Shown: positions 1-8,884, counted from the stretch's first letter. The stretch is 32,380 nucleotides of DNA from Planctomycetota bacterium (GCA_947455805.1 CANGSN010000003.1:1-32380); one strand, 5' to 3'. Numbers and translations are program-made. The notes: generated from the letters alone by a model not told the origin.

Positions 1-345
1 CCGCTCGCCGGCCACTCGCTGCCCGCAGCGGCGCTGCCCGAGTTGCTCGCCCACGCCGCGAGCCTTCGCTTCTTCGTCGCCAACGACGTCGCGGTCGTGC
101 GTTCGCCCGGGCACACCTCGCTCGTCCTCGGCAGCGGCGAAGCCGCCGACATGGTGCTGCACAAGCCGCCGCACGGCGTGCACGACGAGACGCTGGCGCC
201 CGCCCTGCGCACACGCGGCACGGCGATCGAAGCCGGCGTGCCCGACGGCGAACTGCGGCGGCGCTTCGCGGCGTTCGGCGAACGCGAAGCGGTGTTGCCA
301 CCGGCGCTGGCGGCACGGCGCCGAGGCGAACCGGCCGCGCGCTGA
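1..345 (+). CDS. C-terminal fragment of a protein of unknown function (5' end outside window)
   Basis: Frame open from base 1 (PLAGHSLPAAALPELLAHAASLRFFVANDVAVV...) to TGA at 343-345; the ORF track starts only at an internal codon (43). Confidence 0.5.
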   Translation, partial: PLAGHSLPAAALPELLAHAASLRFFVANDVAVVRSPGHTSLVLGSGEAADMVLHKPPHGVHDETLAPALRTRGTAIEAGVPDGELRRRFAAFGEREAVLPPALAARRRGEPAAR

Positions 346-405
346 ACGCCGCCCCGGCACCGCACCCTCGCCCTGCGCGGGCACGGACCTAGACTGCGCG
401 CCCCC

Positions 406-2154
406 ATGCCCGCTGCTCCGGATCGCCGCCTGCTCGCCCTGTTGCTCGCCGCGGCGGCGTTCTGGACGTGGCTCGCGTTCGGCGTGCACACCGTCGAGAT
501 CATCGGCGGCGAACTCGACCAGTACGTCGTGCGCGCGCGCGCGATCCTCGCCGGCAGCGACAACAAGGATCCCTACCACCCAGCCGGCTATCCGCTGTGG
601 ATCGCGGCGCTCGGCTGGTGCGGCGTCGAACCGTTCGCCGCCGCGCGCGCGCTCGGCGTCGGCTTCGGCCTCGTGCTGCTGTGGGCGAGCCACGGCCTGG
701 CGCGACTCTGGCTGCCGCCGTTCGCGTCCCTGCTGGTGGCCGCGATCGTCGCGTTGTCCGAGTTCGTGGTGACCACCACCGTGCAGGCGTGCAGCGACGT
801 GCCGGCGGCGGCGATGGGCACCGTCGCCCTGCTGCACTGGTGCCGCGCCGCGCGCTTGGGCGTCACCACGCGCCAGCTCGTGCTCGGCGGCCTTTGCCTC
901 GGCATCGCCACGTCGTTCCGTTCGCCGGCCCTGTGGCTCGGCGCGGGCTTCCTGCCGCTGCTGTGGAACGTCGCCCCGGCACACCCGCTGCGCGAGCGGC
1001 TGCGCCGCGTCGGCTGGACCGCGCCGGCGCTGGTCGTCGGCCAGCTGCCGCACTTCGTCTGGTTCGCGCACGTGTTCGGCTCGCCGCTGCACAACCTCGC
1101 GTGGCACAGCCTCGTGCTGAAGTTCCATTGCCACTACGACGAACCACAGTGGCTGGCCGCAGCTCCGCGCTACGACGAGATCCTGCGCGCCGAGTGGACC
1201 TCGTGGCTGTGGCCGGCGGCGCGCGATGCGCTGCAATACCTCGGGTCCGGCCTCGCCAACGGCCTCGGCGTCGGCGTCGCGACGGCACCGGCGATCGCCC
1301 TGTCGCTCGCGGTGCTCGCCGGCTTCCTGCACGCGCTCTGGCGCGGCGATCGCGCGCGGGTCGTGCTGGCCCTGGCCACGCTCTGCTACGCCTCGCTGCT
1401 GGCCGCGATGTTCCGGCCGATGGACCGCTTCACGATCCCGCAGCTGCTGCCGGCCGTGCTCGCGCTGGCGGTGCCGTTCGCGCGCCGCGACGAAGCGCGG
1501 CGAGCCACCGCCGTGCTGGTGTTGCTGCTCGCCGTCGTCGCCTTCCGCGCCACCGACGTGCTGCGCGGTTTCCCGCTGCTGCACGCGCACGCCGAACGCG
1601 CCGCCGTCGCCGCACTCGGCGCCGAACGCGGCGAGCCGGCGCGCGCGCTGGTCTGGCCGTTCTTCGCGTTCGTCGGCGACGATCCGTGGACCGAACTGCG
1701 GCGACACCTGCACGCGTACGACCAGGAGTTCGCCGTGCTGTCGCGCACGACGTCGCGCCCCGCCATCGAGGCGCTGCTGGCGCAACCGCTGCCGCCAGAC
1801 TTCGCCATCGTGCGCAACGACGAACTGCTGGTGCTCGACGCGACGCACACGCCGACGCCATGGCTCGCGGCCGCGAGCGCCACGCCGCGCGATGGCGCGC
1901 TGCACCTGCAGCTCGAACGCACGACGACGGCGCCGGGCGACGACCCGATCTTGATGGCGGCGTTCCTGGTCGGCGTGCCACGCGACGGCGCCTTCGCTTG
2001 GCAGCACGTGCCGCTGGTCCCGACCGGCGAACGCAGCTACGCGTTCGACCTGCCCGCCGGTGCCCTGCGCGGCCTGCGCTGTCGCTTGGTGCCGGCCGTG
2101 ATCCACACCTCCGGCATGATCCGCCGCGGCACGCCGTTCGAGGTCACGCCGTGA
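406..2154 (+). CDS. Multi-pass membrane protein, ArnT/PMT-like glycosyltransferase family
   Basis: 582 aa, many hydrophobic segments, acidic GGELDQY motif after TM1 and DPYHPAGYPLW; C-terminal soluble region shared with the next gene. Confidence 0.75.
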   Translation: MPAAPDRRLLALLLAAAAFWTWLAFGVHTVEIIGGELDQYVVRARAILAGSDNKDPYHPAGYPLWIAALGWCGVEPFAAARALGVGFGLVLLWASHGLARLWLPPFASLLVAAIVALSEFVVTTTVQACSDVPAAAMGTVALLHWCRAARLGVTTRQLVLGGLCLGIATSFRSPALWLGAGFLPLLWNVAPAHPLRERLRRVGWTAPALVVGQLPHFVWFAHVFGSPLHNLAWHSLVLKFHCHYDEPQWLAAAPRYDEILRAEWTSWLWPAARDALQYLGSGLANGLGVGVATAPAIALSLAVLAGFLHALWRGDRARVVLALATLCYASLLAAMFRPMDRFTIPQLLPAVLALAVPFARRDEARRATAVLVLLLAVVAFRATDVLRGFPLLHAHAERAAVAALGAERGEPARALVWPFFAFVGDDPWTELRRHLHAYDQEFAVLSRTTSRPAIEALLAQPLPPDFAIVRNDELLVLDATHTPTPWLAAASATPRDGALHLQLERTTTAPGDDPILMAAFLVGVPRDGAFAWQHVPLVPTGERSYAFDLPAGALRGLRCRLVPAVIHTSGMIRRGTPFEVTP

Positions 2155-3971
2155 CCGACACCACGACCAGCGCGGCGACGCACGGCGCGCGCGACCTGCG
2201 CACCGCGCTGCTGCTCGGCGCCGCCACAGCACTGGCGTTCGCGCTGCTCGGCCCGTGGCTGCATCCCGCCGCTGGCGTCGGCGGCGAGATGGACGACTAC
2301 GAAGGGCGCGCCATGCGCATGGCGAACGGTGAAGCCGCCGGCGATCCATACCACCCGTACGGTCCGTCCCTGCTGATGCTCGCCGCGATGCAGTTCGGCC
2401 TCGGGCCCCTGGCGGCCGGCCGGCTGGTCAGCGCCATCGCCGCCGGCGTGCTGGTCGCCGCCAGCCATCGCCTGCTGCGTGCGTTCGTCGGTCCGCGGAC
2501 CGCCGGGCTCGGCGCGCTCGCCGTCGCCACCACCGGCATCACGTTCGCCAACGCCATGCTCGCGAGCTCCGACATGCCGGCGGCGGCCTTCGTGGCGCTC
2601 GCCCTGCTCGGCTGGCAGCGCGCTGCGGCCTCGGCGCGCACGGCACTCGCCGCCAGGGCGACGTTCGCGGCAAGCGTGGCGTTCGGCCTGGCGCTGGCGT
2701 GCCGTTCGTCGTCGATGTTCGTCGCCGCCGGCGCCTTGCCGCTGTTCGTGTTCGTGCCCTGGCGAACGGCGCTCGCACGCATCGCCGTCACCGGCCTCGG
2801 CACGGCGCTCGGGCTCGCACCGCACTGGCTGGCGACGCGCATCTGGGGCGCTGGCCCGCCGCATCCCGGCAACGCCGCCAACCTGGTGCTGAAGTACCGC
2901 CTCGGCTTCGACTACGACCGCATCGGCCAGATGGATGCGGGGGCGATCCAGCAGGACCTGCGCGAGCACTGGTTCGAGTACCTGCAGCGCGGCCTCGGCG
3001 ACGTGTGGACGCTGCTGACGAACGACCTCGCGCGCGCGCTCACCACGAGCGCCCCCGGCCTCGTCACCGCAGCGCTCGCCCTCGTGCTCACGATCGCGCT
3101 GCTGCTCGGGCTCGTGACGCGCGACCGCCGCCAGCACACGCTGGCGCTCGCCGGTCTCGCCTACGCTGCGCTCCTCGGCCTGACGTTCACGCCGATCGAT
3201 CGCATGCTGCTGCCGCTGCTGCCAGCGACGGTGCCGATGCTGCTCGCCGCCGGCGCCCGCGTCGGTCCGCGCGTTGCCACAGCACTCGGCGCGCTGGTGC
3301 TGGCGACCACGCTGGCGTCGCTGCCGCGCGCCGCCGAGGACTTCGCCGGCATGCAGGTCGACGAGCACTTCGCGGCGATGCGCGAACGCGTGCAGCGCGA
3401 CAGCCGGCCGCTGGTGTTCCTGTGCGACTTCGGCCGCACCGGCGACGTGCCCGGTGCGTTGCTGCTCGCGACGTTCGCAGGTTGGCGCGGCCTCGCCCCC
3501 GACGCGCAAGTCGCGTGGTTGCGCGACCAGGTCGAACGCCACCACGCCGACTACGTCGTCTACAGCCGCGGGCGTTCGCACGAACTGCTGGCCACACTGC
3601 GCAGCGCGACCTTGCCGCCGGGCTGGACGATCGAACGCGACGACGCGGTGTTCGTGCTGCGCGTGCCGCCGCCGCCGGTGCTCGGCGACTGGCAGACGCG
3701 CGTCGTCCGCGACGGCAACGAGCACGTGCTGAGCTTCCAGGTGCCGCCGCTGCCGAACGGTGGTGTCGTCGCCTCGGCGGGCTTCGTCGTGCGCAGCCCG
3801 GACGGGTCGACGCAGCTGCTGCCGGCGGCGAAGCGGGAGGACGGTTCCTACGAGCTGCGCGTGCCGGTGGCGCCGACGCTGGTCGGTGCGCACGGCCTGA
3901 CGCCGGTCGTCATCGCCGAGCCGGGCGGCGTGATCCGCGGCACGCCGCTCGAACACACGTTCACGAACTGA
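2151..3971 (+). CDS. Paralogous ArnT/PMT-like multi-pass membrane glycosyltransferase
   Basis: GTG start at 2151 overlaps the previous stop (GTGA, 2151-2154). N-terminus VTDTTTSAATHGARDLRTALLLGAATALAFALLGPWLHPAAGVGGEMDDYEGRA parallels the first gene (GGEMDDY / DPYHPYGPSLL). The 468-3971 ORF extends upstream only as a shadow frame. Confidence 0.75.
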   Translation: MTDTTTSAATHGARDLRTALLLGAATALAFALLGPWLHPAAGVGGEMDDYEGRAMRMANGEAAGDPYHPYGPSLLMLAAMQFGLGPLAAGRLVSAIAAGVLVAASHRLLRAFVGPRTAGLGALAVATTGITFANAMLASSDMPAAAFVALALLGWQRAAASARTALAARATFAASVAFGLALACRSSSMFVAAGALPLFVFVPWRTALARIAVTGLGTALGLAPHWLATRIWGAGPPHPGNAANLVLKYRLGFDYDRIGQMDAGAIQQDLREHWFEYLQRGLGDVWTLLTNDLARALTTSAPGLVTAALALVLTIALLLGLVTRDRRQHTLALAGLAYAALLGLTFTPIDRMLLPLLPATVPMLLAAGARVGPRVATALGALVLATTLASLPRAAEDFAGMQVDEHFAAMRERVQRDSRPLVFLCDFGRTGDVPGALLLATFAGWRGLAPDAQVAWLRDQVERHHADYVVYSRGRSHELLATLRSATLPPGWTIERDDAVFVLRVPPPPVLGDWQTRVVRDGNEHVLSFQVPPLPNGGVVASAGFVVRSPDGSTQLLPAAKREDGSYELRVPVAPTLVGAHGLTPVVIAEPGGVIRGTPLEHTFTN

Positions 3972-4010
3972 CCGGTGGCGGTGTCCCACGCGCGCGACCG
4001 AGGCGACCGC

Positions 4011-5564
4011 TCAGCGCGGAGCCGTGGGCAGTGTCTGGCCATTCAGCACCCGCAGACGCGGCAGCGAGCGCAGGCGCTTGAAGGTCTCCAAGTCGCTGAG
4101 GAACCCATGCTGCAGATCGAGCTCCTCGAGCCCGGTCATGGCGACGAGCGTCTCGAGGCTGGCCGCGGTGAGGCGCATCTGGCGCAGATCGAGGGCGCGC
4201 AGCTTCGGCATCGTCGCCAAGAAGGCGATACCGCGATCGGTGATGCGATCACAGGCCGCGAGCGACAACCGCTGCAGGCCCGGCAGGTGCTCGGCGATCG
4301 CCTGCAACAGGGCATCCGGATAGTCGCCGCACAGTTCCAGCGACTCGAGTCCGCGGGGCAGGCCGGCGACGAAGTCGACGCCGTCCAACTGCCCGCCGAA
4401 GGCGCCGAGCACGCGCAGGCTGCCACCACCCACCGCGTTCGCGCCACCGAGCAGAGCCAGCTGCGAGCTGCGCCAGTGGCCGCTGCCGATGTCGAGCGAA
4501 CGCAGACGCGATGCCGTGCCGAGGGCCAGCAGGGTCGCCTCGCCCGGCCCCATGCCGATCCGATCGGCGTGCCGCTGGGCGCGGGCGCGCACGACGCGGC
4601 CGATGTCGTCGTCGGCCTCGGTGCCGTTGCGCCAGTTCATGCCGTCGATCGCCGACAGGTCGAGTTCCTCGAGCTCCGGCAGTTCGGCGAGACGCGCCAG
4701 CACGCTGTCGTGAAGCTGCTGGCAGCCGCGCAGCGACAGCCGACGAAGCGTGCGACAACCGAGCAAAGCGACGACACCGTCGTCGACGAACCCGTGGTTG
4801 AACGACAGGTCGAGCCTGCGCAGCCACCGCGCGCGTGGCAGCAGGGCCAGCAGCTCGTCGTCGGTGTCCATGCAGCGCATCGTCAGCGACGTCAGCAGCG
4901 GCAGCGCTTCGAGTGCTGCGGCGAACACCGGGCGCTCCGCCGGGCCGAGGCGGCCGAGGCGCACGGTCCCCGACAGCTCGAGGCGACGCAGCTTCGGGAA
5001 GCCGAGCAGCACGGGCCAGCTGGCGGCAGTGACATGACGAGGATCGCTCGGGGCCACGGTCTTCAAGCCGAGCCCGAACGACTCGTTCCACGGTTCGCGC
5101 ACACGCAGGACCTGCAGTTCACGCAGCGGCGCCAGCGCCGCGATCACTTCGTCGTCGCCGCCGACGACCTCCACCGCGCGGGTGTCGTTCGGCAAGGCCT
5201 TGGCGGAGGCCACGTCGTGTACGAACACCACGGCCGGCTCCACGGCGGGGTCCTGTTCTGGGTCGACCGCGTGCGTCGGCTCGAGCTCGACACAGGTCGG
5301 CGTTCGCGCCCACACCGCGACGCCGACCACGACCGACGCGGCGAGCAGCACCGTCGCGGCCGTCAGCCAGTTCGCCGTCCGCGTCCTCGGCGCAGGCTGC
5401 GCCGCGAGCCGCGCCTGCACGCCAGCGAGCAGGTCGGGCGGCTCCGCGCCGCCGAGCCGTTCGGCCAGGGCCCAGTCCATCACCGGGTCGTCCGGTGCGC
5501 GCACCGGCTCTCGATCGCCAGCAGGACCAGAAGGCTGACCGGGCCTGTCGTCGTCGTTCGTCAT
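4011..5564 (-). CDS. Single-TM membrane protein with short cytoplasmic N-terminus and large leucine-rich-repeat domain; putative anti-sigma/sensor
   Basis: 517 aa from ATG at 5564. TM segment WLTAATVLLAASVVVGVAVWA; repeated LxxLxLxxC/N motifs (LRRLDLSFNHGF, LRRLSLRGCQQL, LEELDLSAIDG, LQRLSLAACDRI, LRALDLRQMRL, LEELDLQHGFL). 4-bp overlap with the sigma factor gene. Confidence 0.8.
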   Translation of the reverse strand: MTNDDDRPGQPSGPAGDREPVRAPDDPVMDWALAERLGGAEPPDLLAGVQARLAAQPAPRTRTANWLTAATVLLAASVVVGVAVWARTPTCVELEPTHAVDPEQDPAVEPAVVFVHDVASAKALPNDTRAVEVVGGDDEVIAALAPLRELQVLRVREPWNESFGLGLKTVAPSDPRHVTAASWPVLLGFPKLRRLELSGTVRLGRLGPAERPVFAAALEALPLLTSLTMRCMDTDDELLALLPRARWLRRLDLSFNHGFVDDGVVALLGCRTLRRLSLRGCQQLHDSVLARLAELPELEELDLSAIDGMNWRNGTEADDDIGRVVRARAQRHADRIGMGPGEATLLALGTASRLRSLDIGSGHWRSSQLALLGGANAVGGGSLRVLGAFGGQLDGVDFVAGLPRGLESLELCGDYPDALLQAIAEHLPGLQRLSLAACDRITDRGIAFLATMPKLRALDLRQMRLTAASLETLVAMTGLEELDLQHGFLSDLETFKRLRSLPRLRVLNGQTLPTAPR

Positions 5565-6106
5565 CGTTCTCGCCTCCGTTCGATGCAGCTCCGCAGCACA
5601 GCACGCAGGCGCTGCAGCAGCGTGCGCACGCCGTGTTCGCCGAGGCCGAGCTCGGCGCCGAGTTCGGCACGTCCGAGGCCATCGCGGTAGGTCCGCTCCA
5701 ACGCGATCCGCGAACGCTCCGGCAGTTCGCCAAGGCAGCGGTCGAGCGCCGCCAGCCAGCCGGCACCGTCGAGGTCGCCGCGCCTCAGCAGATCGCGCTG
5801 CCAGGCCTGTTCCGCAGCTTCCGCGTGCAGGGCAGCACGACGTCGCTCGCCGCGCTGCTCGCGCAGCCACAGGTGCTTCGCCGTCTGCCGCAGGAACGCC
5901 GCCGCCTCCGCACCGCTCCACGCGAGCACACCGCGCTGCAGCGCCACCACCAGGGCATCCTGCGCGATCGCCTCGGCTTGCTGGCCCCGGCAACCGAGCA
6001 CGTGCAGGAAGCGCCACACGGCGGCCTGATGGCCACGGACGAAGGCCGCGACGTGCTCGTCGCGATCGGTGGCTGGTTGCGTCGGCGGTTCGCTCAAGCG
6101 GGTCAC
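5561..6106 (-). CDS. ECF-type RNA polymerase sigma factor
   Basis: Sigma2-like (AAVWRFLHVLGCRGQQAEAIAQDALVVALQRG) and sigma4-like HTH (LPERSRIALERTYRDGLGRAELGAELGLGEHGVRTLLQRLRAVLRSCI). ORF opens to 6214 but that start overlaps the upstream gene by 52 bp; GTG at 6106 (VTRLSEPPTQ...) is a likely start. Confidence 0.8.
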   Translation of the reverse strand: MTRLSEPPTQPATDRDEHVAAFVRGHQAAVWRFLHVLGCRGQQAEAIAQDALVVALQRGVLAWSGAEAAAFLRQTAKHLWLREQRGERRRAALHAEAAEQAWQRDLLRRGDLDGAGWLAALDRCLGELPERSRIALERTYRDGLGRAELGAELGLGEHGVRTLLQRLRAVLRSCIERRRER

Positions 6107-6146
6107 GCGCCACAGTCCCCCGTCGAGCACCAGGAGTACGCAGCGA

Positions 6147-6163
6147 ACCCGGAAAACCCGGGT
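6147..6163 (-). terminator. Hairpin at the end of the rlmN-like gene (attenuator or weak terminator)
   Basis: Minus strand ACCCGG-GTTTT-CCGGGT, starting on the last base of the stop codon; no U-tract follows. Confidence 0.3.
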
Positions 6164-7194
6164 CAGGACGTCGGCGCCGCTGGCTGGCGATCGCGCAGGC
6201 GCAGCTGCCCGCACGCCGCCTCGGCATCAGGCCCGCTCGAGTCGCGGATCGTCGCCAGGATGCCGCGGCTCTTCACTGCGCGCACCATGGCGATGATGCG
6301 CTCGCGGCTCGGCGCCGCGAACGGCAGCCCGTCGACCGGGTTGTAGACGATGAAGTTCACGTAGCCGCGCACGCCCTGCAGCAGCGTGCACAGTTCGTCG
6401 ACGTCCTGGTCGGTGTCGTTGATGCCCGCCAGCATCGTCCACTCGATCTGCACCGGCGTGCCGACCTCGCGCGCATAGGCGTCGGCGGCCGCGGCGATCT
6501 CCGGCAGCGGGTCCTTGTGCGCGCGCGGCAGCAGTTCGCGGCGCTTCTGCTCGTTGGCGCTGTGCAGCGACCACGCGAGGCACGGCTTGACCGCGAACTG
6601 GCGCATGCGTTCGAGCGGCTTCACACCGCCGACGGTCGAGAACGTCTGCTTCTTCGCCGAGATCAGCACCTCGTCGCGGATGCGCGCCACCGCGGCCATG
6701 ACGTTGTCGAGGTTGTGCGACGGCTCGCCCATGCCCATGAACACGATGCGGTCGATGCGCATCACGCGCCGCGCGTGCACGATCTGCTCGACGATCTCGT
6801 CGGTCGACAGGTGGCGCTCGACGCCGAACAGGCCCGACGCGCAGAAGCGGCAGCCGACCGCGCAGCCGACCTGCGTCGACACGCAGCAGGCGCCGACCGG
6901 CATCGCCACCGTCTCGACCTTCTTGCCGTCGCGCAGCTCGAGCAGCAGCTTGACGGTGCCGTCCTTGGCGCGCGTCTCCGCGGCGACGCGCGTCACCAGG
7001 CCGGCGTCGAGCCACTGCTGCAGCACGACCTTCTCGTCCGGTGCGAGCCGCATGCCGTGCTTGTCGAAGTCGACCAGCGTCGGCGTGCGACCGGCGGCCA
7101 CGAGGCGGCGCGCCAGCAGCGCCTTGGCCTCGGGCAGGGCCTTCTGCAGGCCGGAGAGGCCGGAGCCGATCAGGGGTGCGGTCGCGTCCGTCAT
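6163..7194 (-). CDS. rlmN: Radical SAM RlmN/Cfr-family rRNA methyltransferase-like protein
   Basis: 343 aa; CxxxCxxC motif CAVGCRFC, FMGMGEPSHNLDNV, SLHSANEQKRRELLP, and C-terminal AACGQL with the methyl-carrier-type Cys. Confidence 0.8.
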   Translation of the reverse strand: MTDATAPLIGSGLSGLQKALPEAKALLARRLVAAGRTPTLVDFDKHGMRLAPDEKVVLQQWLDAGLVTRVAAETRAKDGTVKLLLELRDGKKVETVAMPVGACCVSTQVGCAVGCRFCASGLFGVERHLSTDEIVEQIVHARRVMRIDRIVFMGMGEPSHNLDNVMAAVARIRDEVLISAKKQTFSTVGGVKPLERMRQFAVKPCLAWSLHSANEQKRRELLPRAHKDPLPEIAAAADAYAREVGTPVQIEWTMLAGINDTDQDVDELCTLLQGVRGYVNFIVYNPVDGLPFAAPSRERIIAMVRAVKSRGILATIRDSSGPDAEAACGQLRLRDRQPAAPTS

Positions 7195-7337
7195 GCGGGG
7201 CGCAAAGTGTGCCGCGGTGCGCGCGCGGCGCCATCCCTGGCTCACCGGCTTCGCGACGGCGAACGGCTGCGCGCCGGCACGAGCGCGATACCACCGCCCG
7301 AAGGCGCGCGCCCCCGCACTACGCCCAACGGCGATGC

Positions 7338-7366
7338 TTGTCATGTCAACCATTGCGGTCGATACT
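7338..7366 (+). promoter_or_regulatory. Candidate sigma70-type promoter of the marR gene with palindrome overlapping the -35
   Basis: TTGTCA (7338-7343), 17-nt spacer, GATACT (7361-7366); GTG 7373 lies 6 nt further. Imperfect palindrome TTGTCATGTCAA at 7338-7349. Confidence 0.5.
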
Positions 7367-7372
7367 GATCCG

Positions 7373-7906
7373 GTGAACGCGACCCCGCCGAAGCCCCCGC
7401 CCGACGCACCGCTCGACCCCGACAGCGTGCAGGCGGCGCTCAAGCAGCGGCGGCCGTTCCGTTCGCGCCGGCAGGAGACGTTCCTGTGCCTGCTGCTGAC
7501 CGCGGAAGCGACGCGCTGGCCGCTGCTCGACCTGCTCGCCGGCCACGACGAGCTGACGCCGCAGCAATACAACGTGCTGCGCATCCTGCGCGGGGCCGGC
7601 GCCGACGGGTTGCCGACGCTCGAGATCGGCACGCGCATGATCGAACGCACGCCCGGCGTCACGCGGCTGATCGACCGCATGGAGAAGAAGGCGCTGGTGA
7701 CGCGCCAACGCGACCGCGGCGACCGCCGGCAGGTGATCTGCCGCATCACCGAACGCGGCCTCGCCCTGCTGAAGAAGCTCGACAAGCCGATCGACGGGCT
7801 CGAGGACGCAGCGATGGCGGCGCTGAGCGACGCCGAGGTCGAAGCCCTGCTGCCGCTGCTGAACAAGGTGCGGTTGCAGCTGACGCGAGGTCGCGCCCGT
7901 GGCTGA
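7373..7906 (+). CDS. MarR-family transcriptional regulator
   Basis: LTPQQYNVLRILRGAGADGLPTLEIGTRMIERTPGVTRLIDRMEKKALVTRQRDRGDRRQVICRITERG is a canonical MarR wHTH with a DRGDRRQV wing. Alternative in-frame ATGs at 7334 and 7343; GTG 7373 preferred from the promoter layout. Confidence 0.85.
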   Translation: MNATPPKPPPDAPLDPDSVQAALKQRRPFRSRRQETFLCLLLTAEATRWPLLDLLAGHDELTPQQYNVLRILRGAGADGLPTLEIGTRMIERTPGVTRLIDRMEKKALVTRQRDRGDRRQVICRITERGLALLKKLDKPIDGLEDAAMAALSDAEVEALLPLLNKVRLQLTRGRARG

Positions 7907-8816
7907 ACGCACCGACGCCGGCCTCGATCGACGCGCCTTCGTGCGCACTTCGCTCGGCGCCCTCGCGGCGGCGAGCTGTTCGCCGACACCGCCGATCACC
8001 GCTCCGACGCCCGCTCCCGAATCCGCGATGCCCGACGCAATGACGGCGACCATGCCGGTCGTGTTCGTGTCCCACGGCGCTCCGACGATGGCGCTCGATC
8101 GCGAGGCCGGCGCCGACTTCGCCCGCATGGCACAGGCACTGCCGAAGCCGCGCGCGGTGCTCGTCGTGTCCGCGCACTGGCTCGACGCCCCGGCGACGAT
8201 CGGCACGCGCAGTCGCCGCGAACTGCTGTACGACTTCTCCGGCTTCCCGGCGGAGCTCTACCGCGTGCGCTACGAAGCGCCCGCCGCCGCCGACGTCGCC
8301 GACGAACTGCAGCGCGCGGTGCCGTCGCTGCAGCGCGCCGACGAACGGCCGTGGGACCACGGCGTCTGGGTGCCGCTGGTGCACATGTTCCCCCGCGCCT
8401 CTGTGCCGGTGCTGCAGGTGTCGGTGCCGTACCGCTGGTCGCCGCGGCAACTGTTCGAGCTCGGGCGTTCGCTGGCACCGCTGCGGCAGCAAGGCGTGCT
8501 TGTGCTCGGCAGCGGCGGCATGGTGCACAACCTCGGCCGCCTCGACTGGAAGGGCGGCTCGGTGCCACCGGCGTGGGCCGCGAACTTCGAGGGCTGGGTG
8601 CGCGAACGGCTGCGCACCGGCGACCTGGACGGCCTGCTCGCCTACCGCGAGAAGGCGCCCGACCTGCAGCTCGCGCATCCGACCGACGACCACTTCCTGC
8701 CGCTGCTGGTCGCCGCCGGTGCTGCGGCGGGCGCGGGTGCTTCGGCACCGGTGACGTTCCCGATCGAAGGCTTCGAGTTCGGCTCGCTGAGCCGGCTAGC
8801 GGTCCGCTTCGGTTGA
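7899..8816 (+). CDS. Class III extradiol (LigB/4,5-DOPA-type) dioxygenase with putative Tat/lipoprotein signal
   Basis: VSHGAPTMALD, VSAHW, DHGVWVPLVHMFP and GSGGMVHNLGRLDW motifs; N-terminus DRRAFVRTSLGALAAASCS. GTG start overlaps the marR end by 8 bp. Confidence 0.85.
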   Translation: MAERTDAGLDRRAFVRTSLGALAAASCSPTPPITAPTPAPESAMPDAMTATMPVVFVSHGAPTMALDREAGADFARMAQALPKPRAVLVVSAHWLDAPATIGTRSRRELLYDFSGFPAELYRVRYEAPAAADVADELQRAVPSLQRADERPWDHGVWVPLVHMFPRASVPVLQVSVPYRWSPRQLFELGRSLAPLRQQGVLVLGSGGMVHNLGRLDWKGGSVPPAWAANFEGWVRERLRTGDLDGLLAYREKAPDLQLAHPTDDHFLPLLVAAGAAAGAGASAPVTFPIEGFEFGSLSRLAVRFG

Positions 8817-8830
8817 CGCCGGCGCACGGC
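8799..8830 (+). repeat. Direct repeat copy A (3' end of dioxygenase gene plus flank)
   Basis: gcggtccgcttcggttgacgccggcgcacggc; 30/32 identical to 10646-10677 (20 bp exact, 2 mismatches, 10 bp exact). Confidence 0.9.
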
Positions 8831-8884
8831 AGCACCTTTCGCCCAGCACGCTGGTCGCGACTGGTCGGTCGCTCGCAGCGTCGT

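Noticed and set aside
468-2150. N-terminal extension of the second glycosyltransferase through the whole first gene
   Set aside because: Arg-rich shadow of gene 406-2154; true start is the GTG at 2151 followed by a TM-containing paralogous N-terminus.
2037-3989. 650-aa antisense ORF over the second glycosyltransferase
   Set aside because: Gln/Arg/Glu-rich complement of a membrane protein; no start context or motifs.
3975-5690. 571-aa plus-strand ORF over the LRR gene
   Set aside because: Opposite strand carries regular LRR motifs and a TM helix; this frame is Arg/Gln-rich shadow.
8813-8836. TTGACG in repeat copy A as an active -35
   Set aside because: Copy A lacks the CGATAG element present in copy B, and the ATPase gene's TAGCCT is too distant; no supportable promoter at this copy.
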